A stretch of 19,526 nt of DNA from Flavobacterium sp. UBA6195 (lineage in GTDB: Bacteria > Bacteroidota > Bacteroidia > Flavobacteriales > Flavobacteriaceae), in contig NZ_DITB01000120.1 in assembly GCF_002422095.1 (NCBI RefSeq), positions 1-19,526 of the forward strand, given 5' to 3'. Within the stretch, counting starts at the first letter, position 1. Each line of letters starts with the position of its first letter. A program made the position numbers and the translations under genes. Shown here in pieces: positions 1 to 7,247 of the stretch. The notes beneath the pieces are model-generated. The model saw only the letters and a program-made list of their open reading frames with translations. It did not search any database and was not told where the DNA came from.

Positions 1-512
1 TAAATATCATAATGAGAAGAAGGCACTGGTGATGCCGCTGTCCAAGTCATTTTACAAGAATTGGATGTTATATTTGATACCGCTAAATTTGAAGGTGGTA
101 CGCAGTTTGATGCATCCGCACATCGAATATAGCGAGACCTTTCCACTTGTTGACTACCACAACTAGCATTGGAATGAAGGTAATAACGGATAACACCTGT
201 GGTACTACCAGAATCCCATATTACGGGTTGTGTTCCGCTTGCATAAACAACAGTTCCAGTTGCATTTGTAATTGTAATATAATCCGTTGTTACAGAGCTT
301 GAGAACGAATATTGTTTGTTCGCAATTACGTTCACATTGCTGTATTCACCTGCATAACTTTGACTGGTTAACGTCTCATAGTTACCACTACAGTTTGGTG
401 TATAGGTATTAGCTGGAAACAATCCATTTGCTGCAGTAGTACATTGCGCAACAGCATTAGGAATGAAATTCAAAAATGCCAATAGGCAGAATAACGTAAT
501 TCTTTTTTTCAT
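1..512 (-). CDS. Secreted Fn3-domain protein, N-terminal part (cut by window edge)
   Basis: The reverse strand is open from the ATG at 512 to the left edge, giving 170 codons and no stop. Residues 1-22 form a signal peptide (MKKR, hydrophobic core, NAVA before Q23). Residues 24-137 are a cysteine-containing beta-rich module (Cys24, 41, 118, 131, 137) with the pattern AGEYSNVNV...YSFSSS...DYITITNATGT...IRYYLHSNASCG. I recognise this module from flavobacterial surface proteins, where it precedes fibronectin type III domains. An Fn3 domain begins near residue 138 (CVPPSNLAVSNITSNSCKMTW) and continues off the window. Such proteins commonly end in a type IX secretion sorting domain, but that part is not visible here. 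The likely location is the cell surface or outside the cell; an adhesion, matrix or enzyme-accessory role is possible. VAQC is not a convincing lipobox, so I do not call it a lipoprotein. A consensus promoter lies 46 bases upstream. Confidence 0.82.
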   Translation of the reverse strand, partial: MKKRITLFCLLAFLNFIPNAVAQCTTAANGLFPANTYTPNCSGNYETLTSQSYAGEYSNVNVIANKQYSFSSSVTTDYITITNATGTVVYASGTQPVIWDSGSTTGVIRYYLHSNASCGSQQVERSRYIRCADASNCVPPSNLAVSNITSNSCKMTWTAASPVPSSHYDI

Positions 513-557
513 TTTTTGATTTTGATGATTTGAAGCTTAATTTGATTAAATTTCCAT

Positions 558-588
558 CAAAACTATATGATATGAAGTACTAGACCAA
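558..588 (-). promoter_or_regulatory. Promoter of the Fn3 surface protein
   Basis: On the reverse strand TTG (588-586) is followed after 20 bases by TAGTTTTG (565-558). This matches the Flavobacterium promoter pattern TTG, 17-23 nt, TAnnTTTG. It sits 46 bases before the ATG at 512. Its -33 element lies inside an inverted repeat at 581-604. Confidence 0.6.
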
Positions 589-604
589 TTTATATATTGG
601 ACTA
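581..604. repeat. Imperfect palindrome over the -33 element, candidate operator
   Basis: TAGACCAAT (581-589) and ATTGGACTA (596-604) are inverted copies with one mismatch around the loop TTATAT. The repeat covers the -33 TTG of the promoter at 558-588. That position suits binding by a dimeric regulator, but which protein binds, if any, is unknown. A weak RNA hairpin is excluded as the main role because the site lies upstream of the predicted transcription start. Confidence 0.4.
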
Positions 605-657
605 TTTATAAATAATCAGAAGATTTAATAATTATTATTTACCTGATTAACAAATAC

Positions 658-2367
658 TTAATCTGTATTTTCTAATTTTTCAATATAATAATTAGGAGAA
701 AGTCCGGTTTGCTTTTTAAAAACGCGAACAAGCGTATTGGCGTCTTTATAACCTACTTCTTCCGCGATGGCTTGCAAAGTATATTTACGGAAATAAGGAG
801 CATCTTTCAGCTTTTGAAGTACATAATGAATTCGTAATTCTTGGGTATATTCTGAAAAAGTTTTTTGCATTACCTGATTGAAATATTGCGACAAATAAGC
901 TGTATTGGTATTTAGTTTTTTAGCCACAAAAGCCAACTTGAAATTCGGATCTAAAAAAGTTTCCTTTTGCTCTAACTTTTTTAAACCTAAAGCAATTTTT
1001 TCAATAAATTCTTCATCGAGTGTTTGTTTTGGTTGTGGTTCGGTTATATCAATTTGCAGAATACTAATTTCTGAAGTTTTAGATTCTTTTAGATCTTGAA
1101 TAATTTTTAAAAATCGATAATGTTTTTCTTTCTGATCTTTATAGTAGAAATAAAAACTAAAAACCACAATAACCAAAATAATTAATATCCCAAAAAGTGA
1201 AATTTTAAAATAATTCTTAGAAGCAATAACTTTATTAGATTCCTCCTTTATTTTGTTTAAATCGTAGTTGTGAAGAAAATTCAAAGATTTACTTTTTATT
1301 CCTTCTATTGACTGAATTAATTCTAAACTTTTTTGGGCGTAGCGATACGCGTTTTTAGCATCATTTTTCTGATTATAACACTGTGTCATAATGTTATAAG
1401 TCATTAATAAATTTTCTTTGGAAACCTTAGTGATTTGATAACTTTCAATATATTTACTACAATAAAAAAGTGCCGAATCAACTTGTTTTAAATGATGAAA
1501 ACAATCGGCCATTCCTAAATCAAACAACTGCTCTGTTCTTATATTATCCTGAATAATAGGATACTTTTTTCTCTTTCTATATAACGACAAAGATTTCTCG
1601 TAATTTCCTGCTAAGGCGGCACTTTTTGCTTCGCGCATACTCAATAATGCTTTGGTGTATTCAGGCTGAAAATTATCTTGCAACATCATTGTAGCTGCTA
1701 CATTAAAATAATGATTTGCAGAATCTAACAACACTTTTTTCTTCGACTGAATGTAATACTTTTGATAAGCTTCACCAATAATATTATATTTATCAGCAAA
1801 CAATTTCTTGTTCATTACTTTTTTTTCACCTATTCCCAATTTTAAGTGATGCGACGTTTTTAATTCTCTCTTTAACAAAGCAATTCCATTAACATAATCG
1901 CCCATAGCTACCTTAATTGAGCCATATTGTTCGTTAAAATGATTATTAGGTACACTGTTTTTATATTTGTCAAGATAAAACAATGCTAAATCGTATTCTC
2001 CTAAATTTTTATGGATATAAAAAAGTTTGTTCACACACATTCCAAGTAAATCTTGATACACTTTGCTTGATTTATCCATCTTACTTTTTTCAATACTATC
2101 TATAAGTATGATCAGAAGTTTCTTTGAGTAAGTAAACTCTGATTTGTTGTAAAAATAATTGGCTATGTAATATTTGCCATAAAAACGAAATAACTCGTTT
2201 TTAGAATTACTAATTTCTAATGCTTCAGCATATGCTTTCTCCGGATTTGAAATAAGATTCTCTTGAATATTTCGGGTTCTACTAATTTCTGATTCACTCA
2301 ATTCTTGAGCAAGCATCAAATTAATAAATAATAGTAGTATAACAGAAAAAGTAAATTTGTGCATCAT
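658..2367 (-). CDS. Membrane-anchored TPR / AraC-type transcriptional regulator
   Basis: This is a 569-aa protein. Residues 1-21 are an N-terminal signal sequence ending in LAQ. A long helical region follows with tetratricopeptide-like units (for example EKAYAEALEISNSKNE and KNAYRYAQKSLELIQ). One transmembrane helix spans about 390-409, then a linker. An AraC-family DNA-binding domain occupies about 475-565, with two helix-turn-helix units (FVAKKLNTNTAYLSQYFNQ and LQAIAEEVGYKDANTLVRVF) and the family ending FKKQTGLSPNYY. The inferred topology is a periplasmic TPR sensor and a cytoplasmic DNA-binding end, a design common in Flavobacteria for signalling without a kinase. The signal and targets are unknown. 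The reading frame extends to a TTG at 2385, but ATG at 2367 (or the adjacent one at 2364) puts the signal peptide at the N-terminus and is preferred. It is codirectional with the Fn3 gene 145 bases downstream. Confidence 0.85.
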   Translation of the reverse strand: MMHKFTFSVILLLFINLMLAQELSESEISRTRNIQENLISNPEKAYAEALEISNSKNELFRFYGKYYIANYFYNKSEFTYSKKLLIILIDSIEKSKMDKSSKVYQDLLGMCVNKLFYIHKNLGEYDLALFYLDKYKNSVPNNHFNEQYGSIKVAMGDYVNGIALLKRELKTSHHLKLGIGEKKVMNKKLFADKYNIIGEAYQKYYIQSKKKVLLDSANHYFNVAATMMLQDNFQPEYTKALLSMREAKSAALAGNYEKSLSLYRKRKKYPIIQDNIRTEQLFDLGMADCFHHLKQVDSALFYCSKYIESYQITKVSKENLLMTYNIMTQCYNQKNDAKNAYRYAQKSLELIQSIEGIKSKSLNFLHNYDLNKIKEESNKVIASKNYFKISLFGILIILVIVVFSFYFYYKDQKEKHYRFLKIIQDLKESKTSEISILQIDITEPQPKQTLDEEFIEKIALGLKKLEQKETFLDPNFKLAFVAKKLNTNTAYLSQYFNQVMQKTFSEYTQELRIHYVLQKLKDAPYFRKYTLQAIAEEVGYKDANTLVRVFKKQTGLSPNYYIEKLENTD

Positions 2368-2415
2368 GAAAAAATGGTGGCTCAACCTGAAAATTATAGT
2401 CCGCTAAAATAAGAA

Positions 2416-2447
2416 TAAAACTATATTATTTTGTAGATTATTCCCAA
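2416..2447 (-). promoter_or_regulatory. Probable promoter of the TPR/AraC regulator
   Basis: On the reverse strand TTG (2447-2445), a 21-base spacer and TAGTTTTA (2423-2416) fit the Flavobacterium pattern except for the last base of the -7 box. The box ends about 50 bases before the ATG at 2367. Confidence 0.4.
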
Positions 2448-2475
2448 GATTAACTTTTACTATTTTTAAATATTA

Positions 2476-2527
2476 CCCAAATAAAAAAATCCCAAACTCT
2501 ATTTGAATTTGGGATTTTTTATTTGGG
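2476..2527 (-). terminator. Long hairpin terminator after sucB
   Basis: A 21-base arm (2476-2496) and a 20-base arm (2508-2527) are complementary except for one extra A. The 11-base loop is 2497-2507. Each arm is CCCAAAT / A-run / TCCCAAA or its complement, so the stem has two GC clamps separated by an A/T tract. It begins 10 bases after the sucB stop at 2538. The inner half alone (ATCCCAAA/TTTGGGAT flanked by A and T runs) would already be an intrinsic terminator in either direction. Confidence 0.8.
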
Positions 2528-2537
2528 ATTTATATTT

Positions 2538-3755
2538 CTATAATTCTAATGCTTTTTTCACATTTCCACCCATTAAAATTTCAGCTGGGTTTTCTAATGC
2601 TTCTTTCACCGCTACTAAGAATCCAACTGACTCACGTCCGTCGATGATTCTGTGATCGTATGATAATGCTACGTACATTACTGGAGCAATTACGATTTGA
2701 CCATTTTTAACGATAGCTCTATCCACAACATTGTGCATTCCTAAAATACCTGATTGTGGTGGATTGATGATTGGCGTAGATAACATACTTCCGAAAACAC
2801 CACCATTTGAAATTGTGAATGTTCCACCAGTCATTTCGTCTACTGTGATTTGTCCATCACGAGCTCTTAAAGCTAATCTTTTGATTTCAGCTTCAACACC
2901 TCTGAACGATAAGGTTTCTGCATTTCTCATAACTGGAACCATTAATCCTTTTGGACCCGAAACCGCTACAGAAATATCACAGAAGTCATAAGAAATTTTC
3001 TCTTGACCATCAATCATAGAATTTACATCTGGATACAATTGTAAAGCATGAGTTACCGCTTTAGTAAAGAATGACATGAAGCCTAATCCTAAACCATGTT
3101 TCGCTTTGAACTCTTCTTTATATTGGTCACGAATTGCATAAATTGCCGACATATCTACTTCGTTGAAAGTAGTCAACATTGCAGTTTCGTTTTTAGCAGA
3201 AACCAAACGCTCTGCTACTTTTCTACGTAACATAGAAAGTTTTGTTCTTTCTGTTCCGCGGTTTCCTCCTGTTGGAGTTCCCATTGATGGTACTGCGTTT
3301 ACAGCGTCATCTTTAGTAATTCTTCCACCTTTACCCGTTCCCACAATTGCAGAAGGCTCTATGTTTTTTTCTTCTAATATTTTTCTAGCTGCTGGAGATG
3401 GCGCTTGAGTTGCATACGTTTTTTCTGCCACTGGAGCTGCTTTTGGAGCCTCAGCTTTAGGGGCTTCAACTGCTTTTGTTTCTTCTTTTGCTGGAGCTGC
3501 ACCACCTTCTGGTTTTGCTGCACCTGTATCAATTAAACAAACTACAGCGCCTACTGCTACTGCATCACCTTCTTCTGCTTTTAATGTAATGATTCCACTT
3601 GCTTCAGCTGGTAATTCTAATGTTGCTTTATCTGAATCAACCTCAGCAATCGCTTGGTCTTTCTCTACATAATCACCATCTTTTACTAACCATGTAGCAA
3701 TTTCTACTTCTTTAATTGATTCCCCTGGAGAAGGGACTTTCATTTCTAAAATCAT
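2538..3755 (-). CDS. sucB: 2-oxoglutarate dehydrogenase E2, dihydrolipoyl succinyltransferase
   Basis: This 405-aa protein is the E2 core of the 2-oxoglutarate dehydrogenase complex. It transfers the succinyl group from lipoamide to CoA in the TCA cycle, in the cytoplasm. A single lipoyl domain covers about 1-77, with the lipoylated lysine as Lys43 in EVDSDKATLELP. An Ala/Pro/Glu-rich flexible linker follows. The peripheral subunit-binding domain is near 118-153 (SPAARKILEEKNIEPSAIVG, GKGGRITKDDA). The acyltransferase domain runs from about 172 to the end and carries the catalytic signature DHRIIDG with His368 and Asp372. The motif EVDSDKA and the pairing with sucA favour the succinyl enzyme over the acetyl or branched-chain forms. 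Length is normal for the family and the ATG start places the lipoyl domain at the N-terminus. It lies 59 bases downstream of sucA and is almost certainly cotranscribed with it. The E3 gene is not in the window. Confidence 0.96.
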   Translation of the reverse strand: MILEMKVPSPGESIKEVEIATWLVKDGDYVEKDQAIAEVDSDKATLELPAEASGIITLKAEEGDAVAVGAVVCLIDTGAAKPEGGAAPAKEETKAVEAPKAEAPKAAPVAEKTYATQAPSPAARKILEEKNIEPSAIVGTGKGGRITKDDAVNAVPSMGTPTGGNRGTERTKLSMLRRKVAERLVSAKNETAMLTTFNEVDMSAIYAIRDQYKEEFKAKHGLGLGFMSFFTKAVTHALQLYPDVNSMIDGQEKISYDFCDISVAVSGPKGLMVPVMRNAETLSFRGVEAEIKRLALRARDGQITVDEMTGGTFTISNGGVFGSMLSTPIINPPQSGILGMHNVVDRAIVKNGQIVIAPVMYVALSYDHRIIDGRESVGFLVAVKEALENPAEILMGGNVKKALEL

Positions 3756-3776
3756 ATCTTTTTATTTAAAAAGTTT

Positions 3777-3800
3777 ACCCTTTGACAAGCTCAGGGTGAT
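3777..3800. repeat. GACAAGCTCAG-type palindromic repeat between sucA and sucB
   Basis: The spacer holds ACCCTTTGACAAGCTCAGGG followed by TGAT. ACCC (3777-3780) pairs with GGGT (3794-3797), and TGA with TCA further in, giving a small hairpin on either strand. The core closely resembles the dispersed TTCGACAAGCTCAG family of short palindromes that I know from many bacterial genomes. It is much more GC-rich than the surrounding DNA. It is the only copy I see in this window. Confidence 0.55.
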
Positions 3801-3814
3801 AATTGAGTTGTTTT

Positions 3815-6586
3815 TTATTGAAATAATTTTTTATCAAATACCATAGCGATAGCATTAGCATGACGTTTTTTAGAACGCTCATAACTTCCTGCTGCTGGTG
3901 CACTGTACGCTTTTGGTGATGCTAATCTTAATTTTACTAAATCAAAATTCATTAACATATAGCCATAAGCTCCCATGTTTTTAGGTTCTTCTTGAGCCCA
4001 AACATAATCATCCACATTTGGATAACTGTCGATAATCGCTTTGATTTGATCAACTGCTAATGGGAACAATTGTTCTAAACGAACTACTGCCACATCATTT
4101 CTACCTAATTCAGCACGTTTTGCAATGATATCATAATAGAATTTACCTGTACAGAAAACCAACGTTTTGATTGCTTTTTTATCTGTTACATTTGGATCAT
4201 CTAATACTTCTTGGAATTGTCCGTTTGCTAAATCATCCATTGAAGATACTACATCTGGATGACGTAATAAACTCTTTGGAGAGAATACTACTAATGGCTT
4301 ACGGAATTCTGTTTTTAATTGTCTTCTCATTAAGTGGAAGAAGTTGGCTGGCGTAGTTACATCGGCAATGTACATGTTGTGTTTTGCACATAATTGTAAG
4401 TAACGCTCCATACGTGCCGATGAGTGTTCTGCTCCTTGGTTTTCATAACCATGAGGCAACAACATTACCAATCCGTTTTGGTTGTTCCACTTGTCTTCAC
4501 CTGCAGAAATGTATTGGTCAATCATAATTTGAGCTCCGTTAGAGAAATCTCCAAACTGTGCTTCCCAAATTGTTAAGGTTTTTGGCGATGCTAATGCATA
4601 TCCATATTCAAAACCTAAAACCCCATATTCTGAAAGATGTGAGTTGTAGATATAAAAGTTTCCTTTTTTATCTTTTATTTTGTCTAAAAGAATTACTTCT
4701 TCTTCTGAATCTTCTACTTTAACTACTGCGTGACGGTGTGAGAATGTTCCTCGTTCCACATCTTGACCAGAAATACGTACGTCAAAACCTTCTTTTAGTA
4801 AGGAACCATAAGCTAATAATTCGCCCATAGCCCAATCTAATTTATTGGTTTCAACCATATTCTTTCTATCTCCAATTAACTTCGTAATCTTACTGATGAA
4901 TTTCTTGTCAGATGGAAGTTGGGTAATCGTATCCGCAATTTCAGCTAATTGTTTCTTATCAAAAGAGGTGTCAAATTTTTGAAGCATTACATCATCAGAA
5001 ACTTGTTTGTATCCTTCCCACTCATTTTCCATGAACGGAGTAATTACGGTTAAATCTTTTTTACGAGATGCCTCTAAATTTTCATCTAATTTTGCTTTGT
5101 AAGCTTCTTCCAATTCTTTTACAAAACCAGCAGAAATAATGTTTTCCTGAATTAATTTTTCAGCATATAAGTCTCTTGGGTTTTTGTGTTTTGAAATGGC
5201 TTTGTATAAAATTGGTTGGGTAAAACGAGGCTCATCACCTTCGTTGTGACCGTATTTTCTATATCCTAATAAATCGATGAAAACGTCTCCACCAAATTCC
5301 ATACGGTAATCTAACGCAAATAACATTGCATGAACTACCGCTTCTGCATCATCTGCATTTACGTGTAAAACTGGCGATAAGGTTACTTTTGCGATATCCG
5401 TACAATACGTTGACGAACGTGCATCTAAATAGTTTGTCGTAAATCCAACTTGGTTATTGATTACTAAATGGATAGTTCCACCTGTTTTGTAACCATCTAA
5501 CTTCGCCATTTGAATGATTTCATATACAATACCTTGACCTGCTACAGCAGCATCACCATGAACAGCGATAGGTAATACTTTTGAAAAATCATTTGGGTAA
5601 TTTCTATCTTGTTTTGCTCTTGTAATTCCTTCAATAACAGCACCTACAGTTTCTAAGTGCGAAGGGTTTGGAGCTAAATTTAAGTTGATTTTTTTACCTG
5701 AATCCGTTAATCTATCCGAAGTTAAGCCTAAGTGATATTTTACGTCACCATCAAAGTTAGCGTCTTCGTCATAATCTTTTCCGTCGAATTCAGAGAAAAT
5801 ATTTTGTGTGTTTTTTCCAAAGATGTTAGCCAAAACATTCAAACGACCTCTGTGTGCCATTCCCATTACGAATTGCTCTACTCCTCTATCAGCAGCACCC
5901 TCAATCAAAGCATCTAAAGCGGGAATTGCCGCCTCACAACCTTCTAATGAGAAACGTTTTTGACCTACGTATTTAGTATGTAAGAAGTTCTCGAAAGAAA
6001 CGGCTTCGTTTAATTTCTTAAGGATGTGTTTCTTTTGGTCAGCCGAAAAATTTGGTTGGTTATCGTTGATATCTAAGCGATTTTTAATCCATTCTTGTAC
6101 CTTAGGATCACGAATGTACATGAATTCCACTCCGATTGACTGACAGTAAACATTATCTAAATGTTTGATAATATCTGCCAAAGTACTTGGTTTCATGTTC
6201 ACGATTTTCGCCGCATCAAAAACCGTATTTAAATCAGCTTGCGATAATCCGAAATTTTCAAGAGCCAATGAAGGTCCGTGAACTCTTCTATCTCTAACTG
6301 GATTTGTTTTAGTGAATAAGTGACCACGAGTTCTGTATCCTTCAATTAATTTAAGAACATTGAACTCTTTTTGCATTTTTTCAGAGATTTCACCTGAATC
6401 ACCCGAAGCTACATAAGAAATTTGCTGAGCAACTTCTTCTGAACCATAATTGGCTTGTGCAAAATCAAATCCTTGAAAAAAACTTCTCCAGCTTGGCTCT
6501 ACGCTATCTGGATTTTGTAAATATTGTTCGTATAAATCGGCAAAGAAAGCCGTATGTGCAGCGTTTAAAAAGGAAAACCTATCCAT
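3815..6586 (-). CDS. sucA: 2-oxoglutarate dehydrogenase E1 component
   Basis: This 923-aa thiamine-diphosphate enzyme decarboxylates 2-oxoglutarate and passes the succinyl group to the lipoyl arm of SucB. The N-terminal segment (MDRFSFLNAAH, then PSWRSFFQGFDF near 32-42) is typical of E1o. The ThDP-dependent core shows GMAHRGRLNVL at 242-252, HGDAAVAGQG at 343-352 and NNQVGFTT at 377-384; the last two form the ThDP/Mg site. The C-terminal half has the transketolase-like region (WEAQFGDFSNGAQI, LLPHGYENQGAEHSSAR). No insertion, break or missing key residue is seen. The frame is open up to a TTG at 6628, but that codon lies inside the -7 box of the promoter, so ATG at 6586 is the start; homologues also begin MDRFSFLNAAH as I recall them. 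It is the first gene of a two-gene operon with sucB. Confidence 0.96.
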   Translation of the reverse strand: MDRFSFLNAAHTAFFADLYEQYLQNPDSVEPSWRSFFQGFDFAQANYGSEEVAQQISYVASGDSGEISEKMQKEFNVLKLIEGYRTRGHLFTKTNPVRDRRVHGPSLALENFGLSQADLNTVFDAAKIVNMKPSTLADIIKHLDNVYCQSIGVEFMYIRDPKVQEWIKNRLDINDNQPNFSADQKKHILKKLNEAVSFENFLHTKYVGQKRFSLEGCEAAIPALDALIEGAADRGVEQFVMGMAHRGRLNVLANIFGKNTQNIFSEFDGKDYDEDANFDGDVKYHLGLTSDRLTDSGKKINLNLAPNPSHLETVGAVIEGITRAKQDRNYPNDFSKVLPIAVHGDAAVAGQGIVYEIIQMAKLDGYKTGGTIHLVINNQVGFTTNYLDARSSTYCTDIAKVTLSPVLHVNADDAEAVVHAMLFALDYRMEFGGDVFIDLLGYRKYGHNEGDEPRFTQPILYKAISKHKNPRDLYAEKLIQENIISAGFVKELEEAYKAKLDENLEASRKKDLTVITPFMENEWEGYKQVSDDVMLQKFDTSFDKKQLAEIADTITQLPSDKKFISKITKLIGDRKNMVETNKLDWAMGELLAYGSLLKEGFDVRISGQDVERGTFSHRHAVVKVEDSEEEVILLDKIKDKKGNFYIYNSHLSEYGVLGFEYGYALASPKTLTIWEAQFGDFSNGAQIMIDQYISAGEDKWNNQNGLVMLLPHGYENQGAEHSSARMERYLQLCAKHNMYIADVTTPANFFHLMRRQLKTEFRKPLVVFSPKSLLRHPDVVSSMDDLANGQFQEVLDDPNVTDKKAIKTLVFCTGKFYYDIIAKRAELGRNDVAVVRLEQLFPLAVDQIKAIIDSYPNVDDYVWAQEEPKNMGAYGYMLMNFDLVKLRLASPKAYSAPAAGSYERSKKRHANAIAMVFDKKLFQ

Positions 6587-6625
6587 AGTGTGTTGTCTAA
6601 AAGACCTTTTAATTAAAAATTTACG

Positions 6626-6657
6626 CAAAAGTAAAACATTTTATGATAATCTTTCAA
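6626..6657 (-). promoter_or_regulatory. Promoter of the sucA-sucB operon
   Basis: On the reverse strand TTG (6657-6655), 21 bases and TACTTTTG (6633-6626) match the Flavobacterium consensus exactly. The box ends 40 bases before the ATG at 6586, leaving a leader of about 33 bases. Confidence 0.7.
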
Positions 6658-6701
6658 GGATTTTTATACTTTTATAACATTAATTTTTTTAAAATGGATT
6701 T

Positions 6702-7247
6702 ATGAAAAAGAATTTCGTAATGAATTTAACATTTTTGTTAAGTATTGTGTTTTTATTTAGTTTTAAACCTGAAATTTATGCACAAGTAAATACCGAAAAT
6801 AAAACAAAAAGTGATTTTTGGAAACATGTGCAATTTGGTGGTGGGCTTGGCTTAGGATTTGGAAGTGGATATACGGATGTTATGGTGGCACCAAGTGCTA
6901 TTTACAACTTTAATCAATATGTAGCATTAGGTTTAGGAGCACAATACAGTTATGTAAAACAACGTGATTTTTATAATGCTAACATGTATGGAGGTAGTCT
7001 AATTGCTTTATTCAATCCCATCGAAGAAATTCAAATTTCAACTGAATTAGAACAATTAAGAGTAAATAGAACTTTTAATGATTCTTTCGGAAACGATACT
7101 CAAGATTTTTGGAATACGGCTTTGTTTTTAGGTGCAGGATATCGTAATGATAATATAACTTTAGGTATTCGATATAATGTTTTACACCGAGATAGAGATA
7201 ATATCTATGCCGAGGCGTTTATGCCTTTTGTGAGAATTTATTTTTAA
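6702..7247 (+). CDS. Small outer-membrane beta-barrel protein, function unknown
   Basis: This 181-aa protein starts with a signal peptide (MKKNFVMN, hydrophobic stretch, EIYAQ at about 24-28). The mature part is a series of short amphipathic strands with alternating aromatic and small residues (FGGGLGLGFGSGYTDV, YVALGLGAQYSYV, LFLGAGYRNDNITLGIRYNV). It ends in an aromatic residue (FVRIYF), as outer-membrane barrels do. An eight-stranded barrel is a reasonable guess. Nothing shows an enzymatic role. From memory, some relatives beside sucA carry the name alpha-ketoglutarate decarboxylase, which this sequence does not support. It is transcribed divergently from sucA. A weak -7-like TACTTTTA at 6667-6674 lies 27 bases before the ATG, with no clear -33 element. 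Its stop overlaps that of the next gene. Confidence 0.8.
   Translation: MKKNFVMNLTFLLSIVFLFSFKPEIYAQVNTENKTKSDFWKHVQFGGGLGLGFGSGYTDVMVAPSAIYNFNQYVALGLGAQYSYVKQRDFYNANMYGGSLIALFNPIEEIQISTELEQLRVNRTFNDSFGNDTQDFWNTALFLGAGYRNDNITLGIRYNVLHRDRDNIYAEAFMPFVRIYF

Noticed and set aside
905..1099. Open frame on the + strand inside the TPR/AraC regulator
   Set aside because: It mirrors the AraC-domain coding strand, has no recognisable domain or promoter, and the opposite frame is clearly coding.
2367..2385. TTG at 2385 as start of the TPR/AraC regulator
   Set aside because: It would add six residues (MSHHFF) in front of a signal peptide that is complete from the ATG at 2367.
2731..3408. Open frames on the + strand opposite sucB
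   Set aside because: They are antisense to strongly conserved E2 domains and encode nothing recognisable.
4171..5917. Short + strand open frames opposite sucA
   Set aside because: They are by-products of codon bias in the real gene on the other strand.
6667..6674. TACTTTTA as a promoter for the small barrel gene
   Set aside because: The last base departs from consensus and no TTG lies at the right distance, so it is mentioned only as a weak possibility with that gene.
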